Shown one piece after another: positions 8,843 through 18,678 of a stretch of 34,493 nt of DNA. The notes beneath the pieces were generated by a model. The model saw nothing but the letters and a program-made list of their open reading frames with translations, was not told the origin of the DNA and ran no database searches. The position numbers and the translations under genes were made by a program. This stretch comes from Falsirhodobacter xinxiangensis (GTDB lineage Bacteria; Pseudomonadota; Alphaproteobacteria; Rhodobacterales; Rhodobacteraceae): positions 1 through 34,493 of the forward strand of contig NZ_SMYN01000018.1 in assembly GCF_004959935.1 (NCBI RefSeq), in the 5' to 3' direction. Position 1 is the first letter of the stretch, and every line of letters begins with the position of its first letter.

Positions 8843-9421
8843 ATGATCCCTAAGATTGCCGTCATCATCGGCTCTGTCAGGCCGACGCGGTTCGCCGACA
8901 AGCCCGCGCAATGGTTCCTCGACATCGCATCGACGCGCGAGGATCTGGAGGTCGAACTCGTCGATCTGCGCGATTTCGACCTGCCGTTCTTTGCCGAAAA
9001 GGCGTCGAACCTGTGGATGCCGTCGGAAGACCCGCGCGCCGTCGCGTGGCAGCAGAAGATCGGCGAATTCGACGGGTATGTCTGGATCACGGCGGAATAC
9101 AACCACTCGATCACCGGATCGATGAAGAACGCGCTGGATCAGGCCTATAAGGAATGGGTGCACAAACCAGTGGGCGCGGTCGGCTATGGCGGCGTGGGCG
9201 GTGCGCGGGCGGTCGAACATCTGCGCGCCATCGCGGTGGAGCTTCAGATGGTCCCCGTGCGCAACGCCGTCCATATCGGCGCGGGAGAGTTCATGAAGGT
9301 CTCCCCCTCGGGGAAAGACCTGCCGATGTCCGAGATTTCGGAGATCATCGAGCCGTCCGCGAAGGGTCTGCTCGATGACATCGTCTGGTGGGCGAAGGCG
9401 ACGAAGGCGGCGCGCGGTTAG
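8843..9421 (+). CDS. NAD(P)H-dependent FMN reductase (flavodoxin-like fold)
   Basis: A 192-residue flavoprotein of the NADPH-dependent FMN reductase family. It opens with the beta strand and phosphate loop [21 protein letters not shown], has the flavin-binding segment [20 protein letters not shown], and a [15 protein letters not shown] loop. Such enzymes reduce FMN, quinones or azo compounds; the substrate cannot be read from sequence. A good ribosome-binding site, GGAG, precedes ATG 8843. It sits between cobS and cobT but on the opposite strand, divergent from cobT (92 bases between starts) and with its stop overlapping the cobS stop by four bases. A role in reducing cobalt or corrinoid is conceivable from this position but unproven. 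Confidence 0.9.
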   Translation: MIPKIAVIIGSVRPTRFADKPAQWFLDIASTREDLEVELVDLRDFDLPFFAEKASNLWMPSEDPRAVAWQQKIGEFDGYVWITAEYNHSITGSMKNALDQAYKEWVHKPVGAVGYGGVGGARAVEHLRAIAVELQMVPVRNAVHIGAGEFMKVSPSGKDLPMSEISEIIEPSAKGLLDDIVWWAKATKAARG

Positions 9422-10392
9422 CGCATCGCCATCGAGGCTGCGCTTTCCGGCAGCTCCTCGGCAAAGCACCGCTGGTAGAACTCCGCCACCGTCTGGCGTT
9501 CCAGCTCGTCGCATTTGTTCAGGAAGGTCAGGCGGAAGGCGTAGCCGACATTGCGGAAGATTTCCGCGTTCTGCGCCCAGGCAATCACGGTGCGCGGCGA
9601 CATGACGGTGGAAAGATCCCCGTTCATGAAGGCCGTCCGCGTCAGGTCCGCCACGGTCACCATCTGGTTGATCGTCTTGCGGCCCTTTTCGGTGTTGTAA
9701 TGCGGCGACTTCGCCAGAACGATCGCGGCTTCGGCATCGTGGGACAGGTAGTTGAGCGTCGCCACAAGGCTCCAGCGGTCCATCTGGCCTTGGTTGATCT
9801 GCTGCGTGCCGTGGTAAAGGCCGGTCGTGTCACCCAGACCCACGGTGTTCGCAGTCGCGAACAGGCGGAAGGACGGGTGGGGGGTGATGACCTCGTTCTG
9901 GTCCAGAAGGGTCAGCTTGCCGTCAGCCTCCAGCACGCGCTGGATCACAAACATCACGTCGGCGCGGCCCGCATCGTATTCGTCGAACACGATGGCGCAG
10001 GGGTTGCGCAGCGCCCAGGGCAGAATGCCTTCCTGAAACGCCGTGACCTGCTTGCCATCGATCAGCTTGATCGCGTCCTTGCCGATCAGGTCGATCCGCG
10101 ACACGTGGCTGTCGAGGTTCACGCGCACGCAGGGCCAGTTCAGACGGCTGGCGATCTGTTCGATATGCGAGGATTTGCCGGTGCCGTGATACCCTTGGAT
10201 CATCACGCGGCGGTTATAGGCAAAACCCGCAAGGATCGCGAGCGTGGTGTCGGGATCGAACTTGTAGGTGCTGTCCTGATCCGGCACGCGGTCGGTGCGT
10301 TCGGCAAAGCCCTTCACCTTCATGTCGGTATCGATGCCGAAAACCTCGCGGACAGAGATTTCCTCGGTAGGTTTGGCGGGCTGATCCAACAT
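9418..10392 (-). CDS. cobS: Aerobic cobaltochelatase AAA+ subunit CobS
   Basis: A 324-residue AAA+ ATPase that forms a hexameric complex with CobT and powers cobalt insertion by CobN. The Walker A motif is GYHGTGKSS (about residues 67-75) and Walker B is [10 protein letters not shown] (~133-142). The sensor segment [23 protein letters not shown] and the C-terminal arginine-finger region are typical of CobS. The start at ATG 10392 has AAGAGGA upstream; the frame is open to 10431 without a better site. The J-domain gene lies upstream on the same strand (72 bases away), and an opposite-strand reductase separates cobS from cobT. Confidence 0.97.
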   Translation of the reverse strand: MLDQPAKPTEEISVREVFGIDTDMKVKGFAERTDRVPDQDSTYKFDPDTTLAILAGFAYNRRVMIQGYHGTGKSSHIEQIASRLNWPCVRVNLDSHVSRIDLIGKDAIKLIDGKQVTAFQEGILPWALRNPCAIVFDEYDAGRADVMFVIQRVLEADGKLTLLDQNEVITPHPSFRLFATANTVGLGDTTGLYHGTQQINQGQMDRWSLVATLNYLSHDAEAAIVLAKSPHYNTEKGRKTINQMVTVADLTRTAFMNGDLSTVMSPRTVIAWAQNAEIFRNVGYAFRLTFLNKCDELERQTVAEFYQRCFAEELPESAASMAMR

Positions 10393-10464
10393 GATATCCT
10401 CTTTCTTCACATGCCCATGTTGATGGAACAATCCATCCGGCGGTGCAAGGGCGGAACCCAGAAG

Positions 10465-11088
10465 TCAGTCGCGGAAGTTGCGGCTGTCCTTGATCTGCTC
10501 CCACGCCCAAACGACTTCCTGCAGCCGATCCTCGTCGTCGCGATTGCCGCCGTTCATGTCCGGGTGCAGGTCTTTCACGAGGCTTTTGTATTGCTTGCGG
10601 ATTTCCACGCGGGTCCATGTGTCGCGGGCGTCGAGGATTTCCAGCGCCTTGCGCTCGGTCGGGGGCAATTTGCGCGTCGCGCCGGATACGGGCTGGCGTC
10701 CGGGATTCTGCGTGGCCTTGTCGCCAAGGATTTCCATGGGATCATTCACGCCAAGGCGCGACCAGACATGGCCTTCGTCAGGGCGGCGCGTCTCGCGGCC
10801 CCAGACCCGGTCCTTGTCGATGAACTCGGCAAAGTCTTCCTCGGTCTTGCCCTGGAAGAAGTTCCATTTCAGGTTGTATTCCCGGACGTGGTCCTTGCAG
10901 AACCAGACGTATTCATCGAGGTGGTCAGGTGAACGGGGCGCGCGGTAGAGCCCCGCTTCCTTGCAGCCCGGAAAGGCGCATTCGCGGGTGGACGTCTCCT
11001 GCGCGCCCGACATGCCCCGGCGCCCCGTCTTGCGGCGCTTCTTGTCGGATGAAACGCGAATGTCGAATTCGAAGGGGGGTTTGCTCAT
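10465..11088 (-). CDS. J-domain protein with an N-terminal cysteine cluster
   Basis: A 207-residue co-chaperone-like protein. The C-terminal ~60 residues form a J domain: ALEILDARDTWTRVEIRKQY, then the HPD tripeptide at 175-177 in KDLHPDMNGG, which contacts DnaK. The J domain is at the C-terminus and there is no G/F or CXXCXGXG region, so this is a class III J protein and not DnaJ itself. Upstream lies a possible metal site: Cys37 and Cys42 (CAFPGC), then Cys64 and His67 (FCKDH). The start at 11088 (MSKPPFEFDIRVS) has AAAGG upstream; in-frame starts at 11127 and 11160 are possible. It is divergent from bolA and lies upstream of cobS, with which it may be co-transcribed. Confidence 0.9.
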   Translation of the reverse strand: MSKPPFEFDIRVSSDKKRRKTGRRGMSGAQETSTRECAFPGCKEAGLYRAPRSPDHLDEYVWFCKDHVREYNLKWNFFQGKTEEDFAEFIDKDRVWGRETRRPDEGHVWSRLGVNDPMEILGDKATQNPGRQPVSGATRKLPPTERKALEILDARDTWTRVEIRKQYKSLVKDLHPDMNGGNRDDEDRLQEVVWAWEQIKDSRNFRD

Positions 11089-11161
11089 GTCAGGGCCTTT
11101 CCGAGTCGGAGGCGAGAGTTTAGACATTTGCGCGCCGGATTGAAGGGGGTGGAGGGTCACG

Positions 11162-11413
11162 ATGAGGAAAGCGGACGAAATTCGTGCAAGGCTGGCGGTG
11201 TTTCAGCCGACCGTTCTGGAGATCGAGGACGAGAGCGAGCAGCACCGTGGCCATGGCGGCTGGCAGGAAGGCGGCGAGACGCATTTCCGCGTGACGCTGC
11301 GGGCGGATGCGCTGGGGCCGATGTCGCGGGTGGCGCGGCATCGGGCGGTGCATCAGGCGCTGGGGCCGGAGCTTGTCGCGCGCATTCACGCGCTGTCGCT
11401 GGATCTGGGGTAG
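11162..11413 (+). CDS. BolA family protein
   Basis: An 83-residue BolA-like protein. The family pattern is visible: an N-terminal helix (RKADEIRARLAVFQP), a beta strand with VLEIEDESEQHRGH, then ETHFRVTLRADAL and the C-terminal RVARHRAVHQALGPELVARIHALSL. The histidine in EQHRGH is a candidate Fe-S/glutaredoxin ligand, as in BolA-monothiol glutaredoxin pairs. GGAGG is placed ideally before ATG 11162. It is divergent from the J-domain gene (73 bases between starts). BolA proteins influence Fe-S handling, morphology and stress responses; whether this one is BolA or IbaG-like cannot be decided here. Confidence 0.93.
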   Translation: MRKADEIRARLAVFQPTVLEIEDESEQHRGHGGWQEGGETHFRVTLRADALGPMSRVARHRAVHQALGPELVARIHALSLDLG

Positions 11414-11416
11414 GGT

Positions 11417-11480
11417 GGCGCGACGCTCACGCCCCCCTTTGGGGAGCATTCGCGCCGCGCCCTGAAATCTGCGATTTCAG
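11417..11480. repeat. Two adjacent hairpins between bolA and malate synthase
   Basis: An imperfect inverted repeat with arms 11417-11437 and 11441-11461 (about 16 of 21 positions pair, loop TTT) is followed at once by a perfect 8-base hairpin, CTGAAATC (11462-11469) and GATTTCAG (11473-11480), whose right arm overlaps the last codon and stop of malate synthase. No T-run follows in either direction, so this is not a standard intrinsic terminator. It resembles a REP-like intergenic element; whether other copies exist in the genome is unknown. Confidence 0.6.
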
Positions 11481-13615
11481 AGTTGCGCCTTGAGCTGCAG
11501 GCGGCGCTGGTGCAGCACCGGCTCGGTATAGCCGGAGGGTTGATTGCGGCCCTTGAAGACCAGATCGCAGCCGGCCTGGAAGGCGATACCGTCGAAGCCG
11601 GGGGTCATGGGCAGATAGTCCGCGTCGCCCTCGTTCTGACGGTCCACCACGGCGGCCATCTTGCGCATCGCGCTCATCACGCTTGCCTCGTCCACCACGC
11701 CGTGATGCAGCCAGTTCGCCAGCGCCTGCGAGGAAATGCGGCAGGTGGCGCGATCTTCCATCAGGCCGACGTCGTGGATGTCCGGCACCTTGGAACAGCC
11801 GACACCCTGGTTCACCCAGCGGACGACATAGCCGAGGATGCCTTGGGCGTTGTTTTCCACCTCGGCGCGGATTTCGTCGGGGGACCAGTTGGCGCCGTGG
11901 GACAGGGGCGGGGTCAGCAGGTCCTCAAGCGTGCCGCGGGGACCGCCGGCCGCGATCTCGTCCTGCCGGGCGGCGACGTCAACTTGGTGGTAGTGGGTCG
12001 CGTGCAGCGTGGCGGCGGTGGGCGAAGGCACCCACGCGCAGCTTGCGCCCGCCTTGGGGTGGCCGATCTTCGCCTCCAGCATGTCGGCCATCTTGTCGGG
12101 CATCGCCCACATGCCCTTGCCGATCTGGGCGCGGCCCTTCAAGCCGCAGGCAAGGCCGATATCGACGTTGCGATCCTCGTAGGATTTGATCCATGCCGCC
12201 GATTTCATGTCCCCCTTGCGGATCATCGGACCGGCTTCCATCGAGGTGTGGATCTCGTCGCCCGTCCGGTCGAGGAAGCCGGTGTTGATGAAGGCGACGC
12301 GATGCTGGGCTGCGCGGATGCATTCGGCAAGGTTCACCGAGGTCCGGCGTTCCTCGTCCATGATGCCCAGCTTGACGGTGTTGCGGGGCAGGCCGAGCGT
12401 GTCTTCGACCGCGTCGAAGATGCGGGCGGCGAAGGCGACTTCCTCGGGGCCGTGCATCTTGGGTTTCACGACATAGACAGCCCCGGTGGCGGAGTTGGTG
12501 CGGTCGTGCATGGCACAAAGGGTGGTCACGAAGGCGTCCATGATGCCTTCCGGCACCTCGCGCCCGTCGCGGTCGAGGATGGCGGGGTTGGTCATCAGAT
12601 GACCGACGTTCCGCACCAGCATCAGTGCGCGGCCCTTCAGCGTGACATCGCCATCCGGGCCCAAGAAGGTCAGGTCCGGGTTCAGGCGGCGGGTGACGGT
12701 TTCACCGCCTTTGACGAACTCCTCGGTCAGATCGCCCGTCATCAGGCCCAGCCAGTTGGAATAGGCCAGCACCTTGTCGGGCGCATCGACGGCGGCGATG
12801 GAATCTTCAAGGTCCATGATCGCGGTGACGGCGGATTCGAGGCGGATGTCGGCGATATGGGCGCGGTCGGTCGTGCCGATGGGATGGGCGCCGTCAATCT
12901 CGATGATGATATGCAGGTGGTTGCTGCGCAGCACGATGGCCGAGGGGTCGGATGCGGCGCCGGACCAGCCGATGAATTGCGACGGGTCGCGCAGGGTCGT
13001 CTCCACCGGGCCGCGGTCATGGACGAGATGCAGGCGCAGCCCATCCTCGATCCGCGGTTCGGCCAGATCGACCCAGGACCCGGTTGCCAGCGGCACGGCA
13101 CGATCGAGGAAATCGCGACCCCATGCGATCACACGTGCGCCCCGATCCGCGTCATAGCCGCGTCCCGAAGGCGCGTCGCCCAAGGCATCGGTGCCATAGA
13201 GCGCGTCGTAAAGCGAACCCCACCGCGCATTCGCCGCGTTCAGGGCATAGCGCGCGTTGCTGATCGGCACGACGAGCTGCGGACCGGGAATGGTCGCGAT
13301 CTCGGGGTCGACGTTTTCGGTCTGGATGAGGAATTCGGGCCCCTGATCGACCAGATAGCCGATCTCGCGCAGGAAGGCGGTATAGGCTTCGGCGTCCCAA
13401 GGCTGGCCGCGCCGCGACAGGTGCCACGAATCAAGTCGCGCCTGCAGCTGGTCGCGCGTCTTCAGCAGGGCGCGGTTTTCGAGGCCAAGCCGGTGCACCG
13501 CATCCGACAGGCCCTGCCAGAACGTGTCCGCCGTAACGGAAAGCCCCGGAAGGGCGCGCTCCTCGATGAAGCTTGCCAACCGTTCGTCCACCTGAAGCCC
13601 GTGGCGATCTTTCAT
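11477..13615 (-). CDS. glcB: Malate synthase G
   Basis: A 712-residue cytosolic enzyme that condenses glyoxylate and acetyl-CoA to malate. The length and architecture match malate synthase G (E. coli GlcB is 723 residues) rather than the ~530-residue form A. Recognisable segments are [14 protein letters not shown], the arginine-bearing [12 protein letters not shown] region, [29 protein letters not shown], and the C-terminal [31 protein letters not shown], which carries the catalytic aspartate. I chose ATG 13615 ([16 protein letters not shown]) because GGGAG is eight bases upstream; the ATG at 13621 would be too close to it. Isocitrate lyase is not in the window, so it may serve glycolate/glyoxylate use or a glyoxylate shunt encoded elsewhere. 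Confidence 0.96.
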   Translation of the reverse strand: MKDRHGLQVDERLASFIEERALPGLSVTADTFWQGLSDAVHRLGLENRALLKTRDQLQARLDSWHLSRRGQPWDAEAYTAFLREIGYLVDQGPEFLIQTENVDPEIATIPGPQLVVPISNARYALNAANARWGSLYDALYGTDALGDAPSGRGYDADRGARVIAWGRDFLDRAVPLATGSWVDLAEPRIEDGLRLHLVHDRGPVETTLRDPSQFIGWSGAASDPSAIVLRSNHLHIIIEIDGAHPIGTTDRAHIADIRLESAVTAIMDLEDSIAAVDAPDKVLAYSNWLGLMTGDLTEEFVKGGETVTRRLNPDLTFLGPDGDVTLKGRALMLVRNVGHLMTNPAILDRDGREVPEGIMDAFVTTLCAMHDRTNSATGAVYVVKPKMHGPEEVAFAARIFDAVEDTLGLPRNTVKLGIMDEERRTSVNLAECIRAAQHRVAFINTGFLDRTGDEIHTSMEAGPMIRKGDMKSAAWIKSYEDRNVDIGLACGLKGRAQIGKGMWAMPDKMADMLEAKIGHPKAGASCAWVPSPTAATLHATHYHQVDVAARQDEIAAGGPRGTLEDLLTPPLSHGANWSPDEIRAEVENNAQGILGYVVRWVNQGVGCSKVPDIHDVGLMEDRATCRISSQALANWLHHGVVDEASVMSAMRKMAAVVDRQNEGDADYLPMTPGFDGIAFQAGCDLVFKGRNQPSGYTEPVLHQRRLQLKAQL

Positions 13616-13724
13616 GCGCATTCTCCCTTTTGCGGCGTCAGAGTAGCGGCATAGCCTGCCGGCGCGCAACGGCAGCTTGCACCTGCGCGGCTTCGGGTTA
13701 GCTTGGGCGCAACAGGAGACCCCA

Positions 13725-16172
13725 ATGACCGTTCGTCTTGCCGATTACACGCCCCCCAGCCACATCGTCGAACATGTCGATCTGACGTTCCGGCTGCACC
13801 CGACGCAGACGAGGGTGATCTCTCGCATCCGGTTCGCGGCGGGCGGGCCGGTGCTGCGGCTGGACGGGGAAAAGTTGCGGCTGATTTCGGCGCGTGTCGA
13901 TGGGGTGGCGATTGCCGAGCAGCCGGACGAGACGGGGCTGACGCTGGCCGTTCCCGAAGCCGCCTTCACCTTCGAGGCGGAGGTGGAGATTTCTCCGTCC
14001 GAGAATACCGCTTTGGAGGGGCTATACATGTCGAACGGCATGTATTGCACCCAGTGCGAGGCCGAGGGGTTTCGCAAGATCACATTCTATCCCGACCGTC
14101 CCGACGTGATGGCCCCGTTCCGGGTGCGCATCGAAAGTGATCTGCCGGTGCTGCTGTCGAACGGCGATCCGGTGGATGGCGGCTGGGACGATCCGTGGCC
14201 CAAGCCGTCCTATCTTTTCGCGCTGGTGGCGGGCGATCTGGTCGCGCATCGGGGCAGCTTCACCACCATGTCGGGGCGCGAGGTCGCGCTGAACATCTGG
14301 GTGCGTCCGGGCGACGAGGATCGCTGCGATTATGCGATGGGCGCGCTGATCCGGTCGATGAAATGGGACGAGCAGGTTTACGGGCGCGAATATGATCTGT
14401 CGGTGTTCAACATCGTCGCGGTCGATGATTTCAACATGGGCGCGATGGAGAACAAGGGGCTGAACATCTTCAACTCCAAATACGTCCTTGCCCGGCCCGA
14501 GACGGCGACGGACGAGGATTTCGCCCGGATCGAGGCGATCATCGCGCATGAATATTTCCACAACTGGACCGGCAACCGCATCACCTGCCGCGACTGGTTC
14601 CAACTGTGTCTGAAGGAAGGGCTGACCGTATTCCGCGATCAGCAATTCTCGGGCGACATGCGCAGCCACGCGGTCAAGCGGATCGAGGATGTGCTGATGC
14701 TGCGCGCCCGCCAGTTCCGCGAGGACAGCGGGCCTTTGGCGCATCCGGTGCGGCCGGAGGCATATGAGGAGATCAACAACTTCTACACCGCGACCGTCTA
14801 TGAAAAGGGCGCCGAGGTGATCGGGATGCTGAAGCTGCTGGTCGGGGACGAGGGCTATGCGCGGGCGCTGGACCTTTATTTCGACCGGCATGACGGGCAG
14901 GCCTGCACCATCGAGGATTGGCTGCGCGTGTTCGAAGACGCGACGGGACGCGATCTGGCCCAGTTCAAGCGTTGGTATACCGAGGCTGGCACCCCGCGCG
15001 TCCATGTCGAGGAAGCCTATGAGAACGGCGAATATGCGCTGACCCTGTCGCAAAAGGGGGGCAGTCCCAAGGTCATCCCCATCGCGCTGGGGCTGCTGGG
15101 CGCGAATGGCGACGAGGTTCTGCCGACCACGGTGCTGGAGCTGACAGAGCCGGTGCAAACCTTCCGTTTCCCGGCCGCGGCGCGTCCGGTGGCGTCGGTG
15201 CTGCGCGGTTTCTCGGCCCCGGTCGAATTGGAGATGCAGCGCGACCATGCGTTCCTGCTGGCCCATGACACCGACCCGTTCAACCGTTGGGAAGCGGGGC
15301 GGGCGCTGGCCAAGGAAGTGATGGCGGGCGTCATCGCGGGTGCGCCGGTGCGGGCGGATTGGCTGGACGGTTTGGCGGCGCTGGTGACGGGCGATATGGA
15401 CCCGGCGTTTCGCGCGCTGGCGTTGCGCCTGCCGGGCGAGGATGACATGGCGCAGACGCTTCATGCCTCGGGCGTGGTGCCGGACCCCGATCGCATCCGC
15501 GCCGCGCGCAAGGCGATGGCGCAGGCGCTGGCCGAACGGCTGCGCGGCGATCTTTCGGCCCTGATCGGCAGCCCCGAGCCTTGGTCGCCCGATCCTGCGC
15601 AGGCTGGCCGGCGGGCGTTGCGGCTTGCGGCGCTGTCGCTTCTGTCGCGTCTGGATGGCGGGGCGGAGGCTGCGCGTGCCTATGCCGCGGCGGACAACAT
15701 GACCGAAGAGGCGGGCGCGCTGGCCTGTCTGCTGGAGGTCGGGGTCGGCGCCGACGCCGCGCTGGCGTTCGAGGCGAAGTGGCGGCACGACCGGATCGTG
15801 ATGGACAAGTGGTTCACCCTTCAGATCCTGCATTCGGATGACGCGGTGGGGATGACCGGACGGCTGGTGCAGCATCCGCTGTTCGACATGAAGAACCCGA
15901 ACCGTTTCCGCGCCGTCATATCCGCGCTTGCGGCGAACCATGCGGGGTTCCACCGTGCGGACGGGGCGGGGTATCGGCTGCTGGCCGACTGGCTGATCCG
16001 GCTGGACCCGGTGAACCCGCAGACAGCGGCGCGGATGTCCTCGGCCTTCGACAGCTGGTCGCGTTACGATGCGGACCGGCAGGCGATGATGAAAGATCAG
16101 CTTCGGCGCATTCTTGCCACCCCCGGCCTTTCGCGCGATCTGGCCGAGATGGCGGGGCGGATGGTGGGATGA
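13725..16172 (+). CDS. pepN: Aminopeptidase N (M1 family)
   Basis: An 815-residue zinc aminopeptidase that releases N-terminal residues in peptide turnover. The substrate-binding motif GAMEN lies near residue 240. The zinc site is HEYFH (His275, Glu276, His279) followed by Glu298 in [10 protein letters not shown]. The N-terminal beta domain is intact and the DUF3458 and C-terminal helical domains follow (for example [20 protein letters not shown]). It is somewhat shorter than E. coli PepN (870) but matches alphaproteobacterial forms. AGGAG stands just upstream of ATG 13725, the start of [11 protein letters not shown]. It is divergent from malate synthase with 109 bases between starts. Confidence 0.96.
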   Translation: MTVRLADYTPPSHIVEHVDLTFRLHPTQTRVISRIRFAAGGPVLRLDGEKLRLISARVDGVAIAEQPDETGLTLAVPEAAFTFEAEVEISPSENTALEGLYMSNGMYCTQCEAEGFRKITFYPDRPDVMAPFRVRIESDLPVLLSNGDPVDGGWDDPWPKPSYLFALVAGDLVAHRGSFTTMSGREVALNIWVRPGDEDRCDYAMGALIRSMKWDEQVYGREYDLSVFNIVAVDDFNMGAMENKGLNIFNSKYVLARPETATDEDFARIEAIIAHEYFHNWTGNRITCRDWFQLCLKEGLTVFRDQQFSGDMRSHAVKRIEDVLMLRARQFREDSGPLAHPVRPEAYEEINNFYTATVYEKGAEVIGMLKLLVGDEGYARALDLYFDRHDGQACTIEDWLRVFEDATGRDLAQFKRWYTEAGTPRVHVEEAYENGEYALTLSQKGGSPKVIPIALGLLGANGDEVLPTTVLELTEPVQTFRFPAAARPVASVLRGFSAPVELEMQRDHAFLLAHDTDPFNRWEAGRALAKEVMAGVIAGAPVRADWLDGLAALVTGDMDPAFRALALRLPGEDDMAQTLHASGVVPDPDRIRAARKAMAQALAERLRGDLSALIGSPEPWSPDPAQAGRRALRLAALSLLSRLDGGAEAARAYAAADNMTEEAGALACLLEVGVGADAALAFEAKWRHDRIVMDKWFTLQILHSDDAVGMTGRLVQHPLFDMKNPNRFRAVISALAANHAGFHRADGAGYRLLADWLIRLDPVNPQTAARMSSAFDSWSRYDADRQAMMKDQLRRILATPGLSRDLAEMAGRMVG

Positions 16173-16236
16173 CGCGGCTTGCCTTGCGGGGGGCGGCGCG
16201 CCATGTCATGAAAGATCGTCGCCGTCAGGTAGAAAG

Positions 16237-17118
16237 ATGAGAGAACGTATCGACCCCCTCATTGCGGAACGGGCACCCTGGTTGTTCTCCGGTCGTCCGC
16301 ATCATCGTCTTGCCTACAACGCCCTGACCCGCGTTCTTGGTTATCCAAGAACGCTGGCTCTGGCCGAACAGTATCGTGACCTGACCACCCCGCAGCTGAT
16401 GGGCGAGGTTGCGAAGCTGATCGCCAAGGACATCCAGATCACCGGGCTGGAAAACCTGCCGCGCAACGGGCCTGCGCTGATCGTGGCGAATCATCCGACG
16501 GGAATCGCGGACGGGGTGATCCTGCATCACCTGATCCAGCCGCTGCGGCCGGACCTGTTCTTCTATGCCAACAGCGACATCCTGCGCGTCATGCCGCAGA
16601 TGGCTGACCTGATCGCGCCCGTCGAATGGCGGCCCGAGAAACGGTCGATGCAGAAGACGCGCGAGACGATGGATTACACCCGCAAGGCTATCGAGGCCGG
16701 GCGGCTTGGCGTCATCTTCCCGTCCGGGCGGCTGGCGAAACGGACCGGGCTGAAGCTGATGGAGCGTCCGTGGATGGCGTCGGCGGCCATGATCGCGCGC
16801 AAGTTCGATCTGCCGGTGATCCCGCTGAATATCCGGGCGCGCAATTCGACGCTGTTCTATCTGTTCGACCTGATCCACCCGACCCTGCGCGACATCACCC
16901 TGTTCCACGAGGTGCTGAACAAGCACCGCCAGCCCTATCGGCTGACGATGGGCCACCCGATTCCGGCAGACCGCATCCCCGCCAAGTCCGAAGAGGGGAT
17001 CGAGATGCTGCGTGCCGAAACGCTGGCGCTGGGCGGCGAATATGCCCCCGCCGTCAGCCTTGTGCAGATGACCCGCCTTTGGGGCGAGCGGCCCGCCGCC
17101 CGCCTGACCAGCCCCTGA
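16237..17118 (+). CDS. Lysophospholipid acyltransferase family (PlsC-like)
   Basis: A 293-residue membrane-associated acyltransferase of the 1-acylglycerol-3-phosphate/hemolysin-like group. The catalytic motif appears as VANHPTGIADG, a variant of NHX4D with one extra residue between His and Asp. A second conserved block is IFPSGRLAKRTG, and VIPLNIRARNS follows. No long transmembrane helix is obvious. The substrate (glycerolipid or ornithine lipid) cannot be decided. I chose ATG 16237, 64 bases after pepN and preceded by a modest AGGT site. It is in the same direction as pepN and the permease gene that follows. Confidence 0.85.
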   Translation: MRERIDPLIAERAPWLFSGRPHHRLAYNALTRVLGYPRTLALAEQYRDLTTPQLMGEVAKLIAKDIQITGLENLPRNGPALIVANHPTGIADGVILHHLIQPLRPDLFFYANSDILRVMPQMADLIAPVEWRPEKRSMQKTRETMDYTRKAIEAGRLGVIFPSGRLAKRTGLKLMERPWMASAAMIARKFDLPVIPLNIRARNSTLFYLFDLIHPTLRDITLFHEVLNKHRQPYRLTMGHPIPADRIPAKSEEGIEMLRAETLALGGEYAPAVSLVQMTRLWGERPAARLTSP

Positions 17119-17166
17119 AATTTTCGACTGCTCGACCAGATTCGGTTCGACGCTCTGGGAGAGTGA

Positions 17167-17907
17167 ATGGAATTTCTGACAAGCGATTTCGCGTTGTTCC
17201 TGCTGATCGGCTTTGCGGCACAGATCGTGGATGGGGCGCTGGGCATGGCCTTCGGTGTGCTGGCGACTTCCAGCCTTCTGGCGATGGGCGTGCCGCCCGC
17301 GACGGCCAGCGCGATGACCCATGTGACCGAATGCTTCACCACTGCGGCTTCGGGAACGTCGCACGCGCTGCATCGGAATGTGGATTGGAAACTGGTGCGG
17401 CGGCTGGCCCCGGCGGGGATGATCGGCGGCGCACTGGGCGCGTTCCTTCTGTCGAACATCGACGGATCGGTGATCGAGCCGTTCATCTCGGTCTATCTGA
17501 TCGGGATCGGGGTGTTCATCCTGTGGAAGGCGCTGCGCCCGCTGCGCCAGCGCAAGATGCACGACCGCGCGGTGCCGTTCATCGGTAGCATCGGCGGGTT
17601 TCTGGATGCGATCGGCGGTGGCGGATGGGGACCGATGGTGACCTCGACGCTGGTGGGCCGGGGGCATGACATCAAGAAGGTCATCGGCTCGACCAACCTC
17701 ACGGAGTTCATGGTGACGCTGGTGATCTCGGCCACGTTCATCGCCTCGCTTGGCTGGGCCGAGCTTTCGTCGGCGGCGGGGCTGATCGTGGGCGGGGTGC
17801 TGGCGGCTCCGCTGGGGGCCTTCGTGTTGAAGAAGGTTCCGGTGAAGCCGCTGATGGTCGCCGTCGCTTGCGTGATCATCGCGACGGCGGGGCTGCGCCT
17901 GATCTAG
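17167..17907 (+). CDS. TauE/SafE (TSUP) family membrane permease
   Basis: A 246-residue integral membrane protein with about seven or eight hydrophobic helices. The N-terminal repeat begins FLLIGFAAQIVDGALGMAFG, with the typical helix-glycine 'GALGMAFG' turn. The second repeat begins FIGSIGGFLDAIGGGGWGP, and both are characteristic of the sulfite/sulfonate exporter family. Family members export sulfite, organosulfonates or sulfoacetate; the substrate here is unknown and no sulfonate genes are near. GGGAG precedes ATG 17167. Its stop overlaps the stop of the convergent lytic-transglycosylase-like gene by four bases. Confidence 0.9.
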   Translation: MEFLTSDFALFLLIGFAAQIVDGALGMAFGVLATSSLLAMGVPPATASAMTHVTECFTTAASGTSHALHRNVDWKLVRRLAPAGMIGGALGAFLLSNIDGSVIEPFISVYLIGIGVFILWKALRPLRQRKMHDRAVPFIGSIGGFLDAIGGGGWGPMVTSTLVGRGHDIKKVIGSTNLTEFMVTLVISATFIASLGWAELSSAAGLIVGGVLAAPLGAFVLKKVPVKPLMVAVACVIIATAGLRLI

Positions 17908-18491
17908 GCGCGGCAGTAGGATTGCGAGCGCGTCCAGGCGGCCATCTCGGACCGTTTGGCATCGCTGCGGAAGGGAGCCCAGTCGCGGCCGAGGCCCCGG
18001 TTGCCGCCGCCGGCCACCATGTTGTCGCGGCTGACCTGCACCGCTGCGATCTCGACCGCGCAGGACAGGTTCGCGGCGCCGTTCTTCAGCGCGCCGGTGC
18101 TGGTCGCCTCGCAGCCATAGGCGCGGGCGGTAGAGGGTGCGATCTGTGTCAGGCCGATCCATTTGCCGCCGCCGCCCGAAGCTTGCGGGTTCCATGTGGA
18201 TTCGTGCTTCGCCAGCGCCGACAGGATGCCCGACCAGAAGGCCTGACGGTCGGTTTCGCTGGCATTCTCGTATCCGGGGCACCATGTCTCGATGTCGGAC
18301 GGCACCAGCGAGGTCAGATCCTTCTGCCCGATGGCGTCGAGGGTCGTCGCGGTCCATGTCTTCGCCTCGGGGCGGAAGTCCCACCGCATGGCCGGGGTCG
18401 TATCGACGACGGGGGCCGAGGTGGTGGAGGTCGCACCGCAGGAAATGGGCAGCGCGAGGAGGGCACCGAGGAAAAGGGTCTTGGCTTGCAT
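17904..18491 (-). CDS. Small secreted lytic-transglycosylase-like protein
   Basis: A 195-residue exported protein. The first ~20 residues form a signal peptide (MQAKTLFLGALLALPISC); a cysteine at the end (Cys18) suggests a lipoprotein but the preceding Pro-Ile-Ser is an imperfect lipobox. The mature part has the SLT/lysozyme-like pattern LAKHESTWNPQASGG with catalytic candidate Glu97, followed by WIGLTQIAPSTARAYGC. Four further cysteines (71, 127, 144, 193) could form two disulfides in the periplasm. It probably cleaves or binds peptidoglycan. It lacks the long domains of Slt70 or MltD, so it is a stand-alone catalytic domain. The exact class is uncertain. Confidence 0.8.
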   Translation of the reverse strand: MQAKTLFLGALLALPISCGATSTTSAPVVDTTPAMRWDFRPEAKTWTATTLDAIGQKDLTSLVPSDIETWCPGYENASETDRQAFWSGILSALAKHESTWNPQASGGGGKWIGLTQIAPSTARAYGCEATSTGALKNGAANLSCAVEIAAVQVSRDNMVAGGGNRGLGRDWAPFRSDAKRSEMAAWTRSQSYCRA

Positions 18492-18678
18492 TGGTCCGGA
18501 AACGTGGCACCGCGTCCGTGCGCGGCCTTGTGCTTCTGACGATCTGACGGGGGGCTGGCAAGACGCGGGATTCCGCTCGGCGTGAATCCGCCGCTTTTGC
18601 TCATGTCTCGGGCGGATGCCCGCCCTTGCCGATGGGGGCGTCAGGGCCTAGAAAGACCGTGCGAAAAAGGATGTGACG

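Noticed and set aside
7020-8846. 608-codon plus-strand frame opposite cobT
   Set aside because: A high-GC antisense shadow of a well-identified gene, rich in Arg, Gly and Ala; no motif.
11483-13654. Long plus-strand frame opposite malate synthase
   Set aside because: The coding strand clearly encodes malate synthase G; the opposite frame shows only GC-driven composition.
14022-15953. 643-codon minus-strand frame opposite pepN
   Set aside because: Antisense shadow of an intact M1 peptidase gene.
16225-18561. 778-codon minus-strand frame spanning the acyltransferase and permease genes
   Set aside because: It crosses three recognised genes and their gaps, is Arg/His/Gln-rich, and has no domain.
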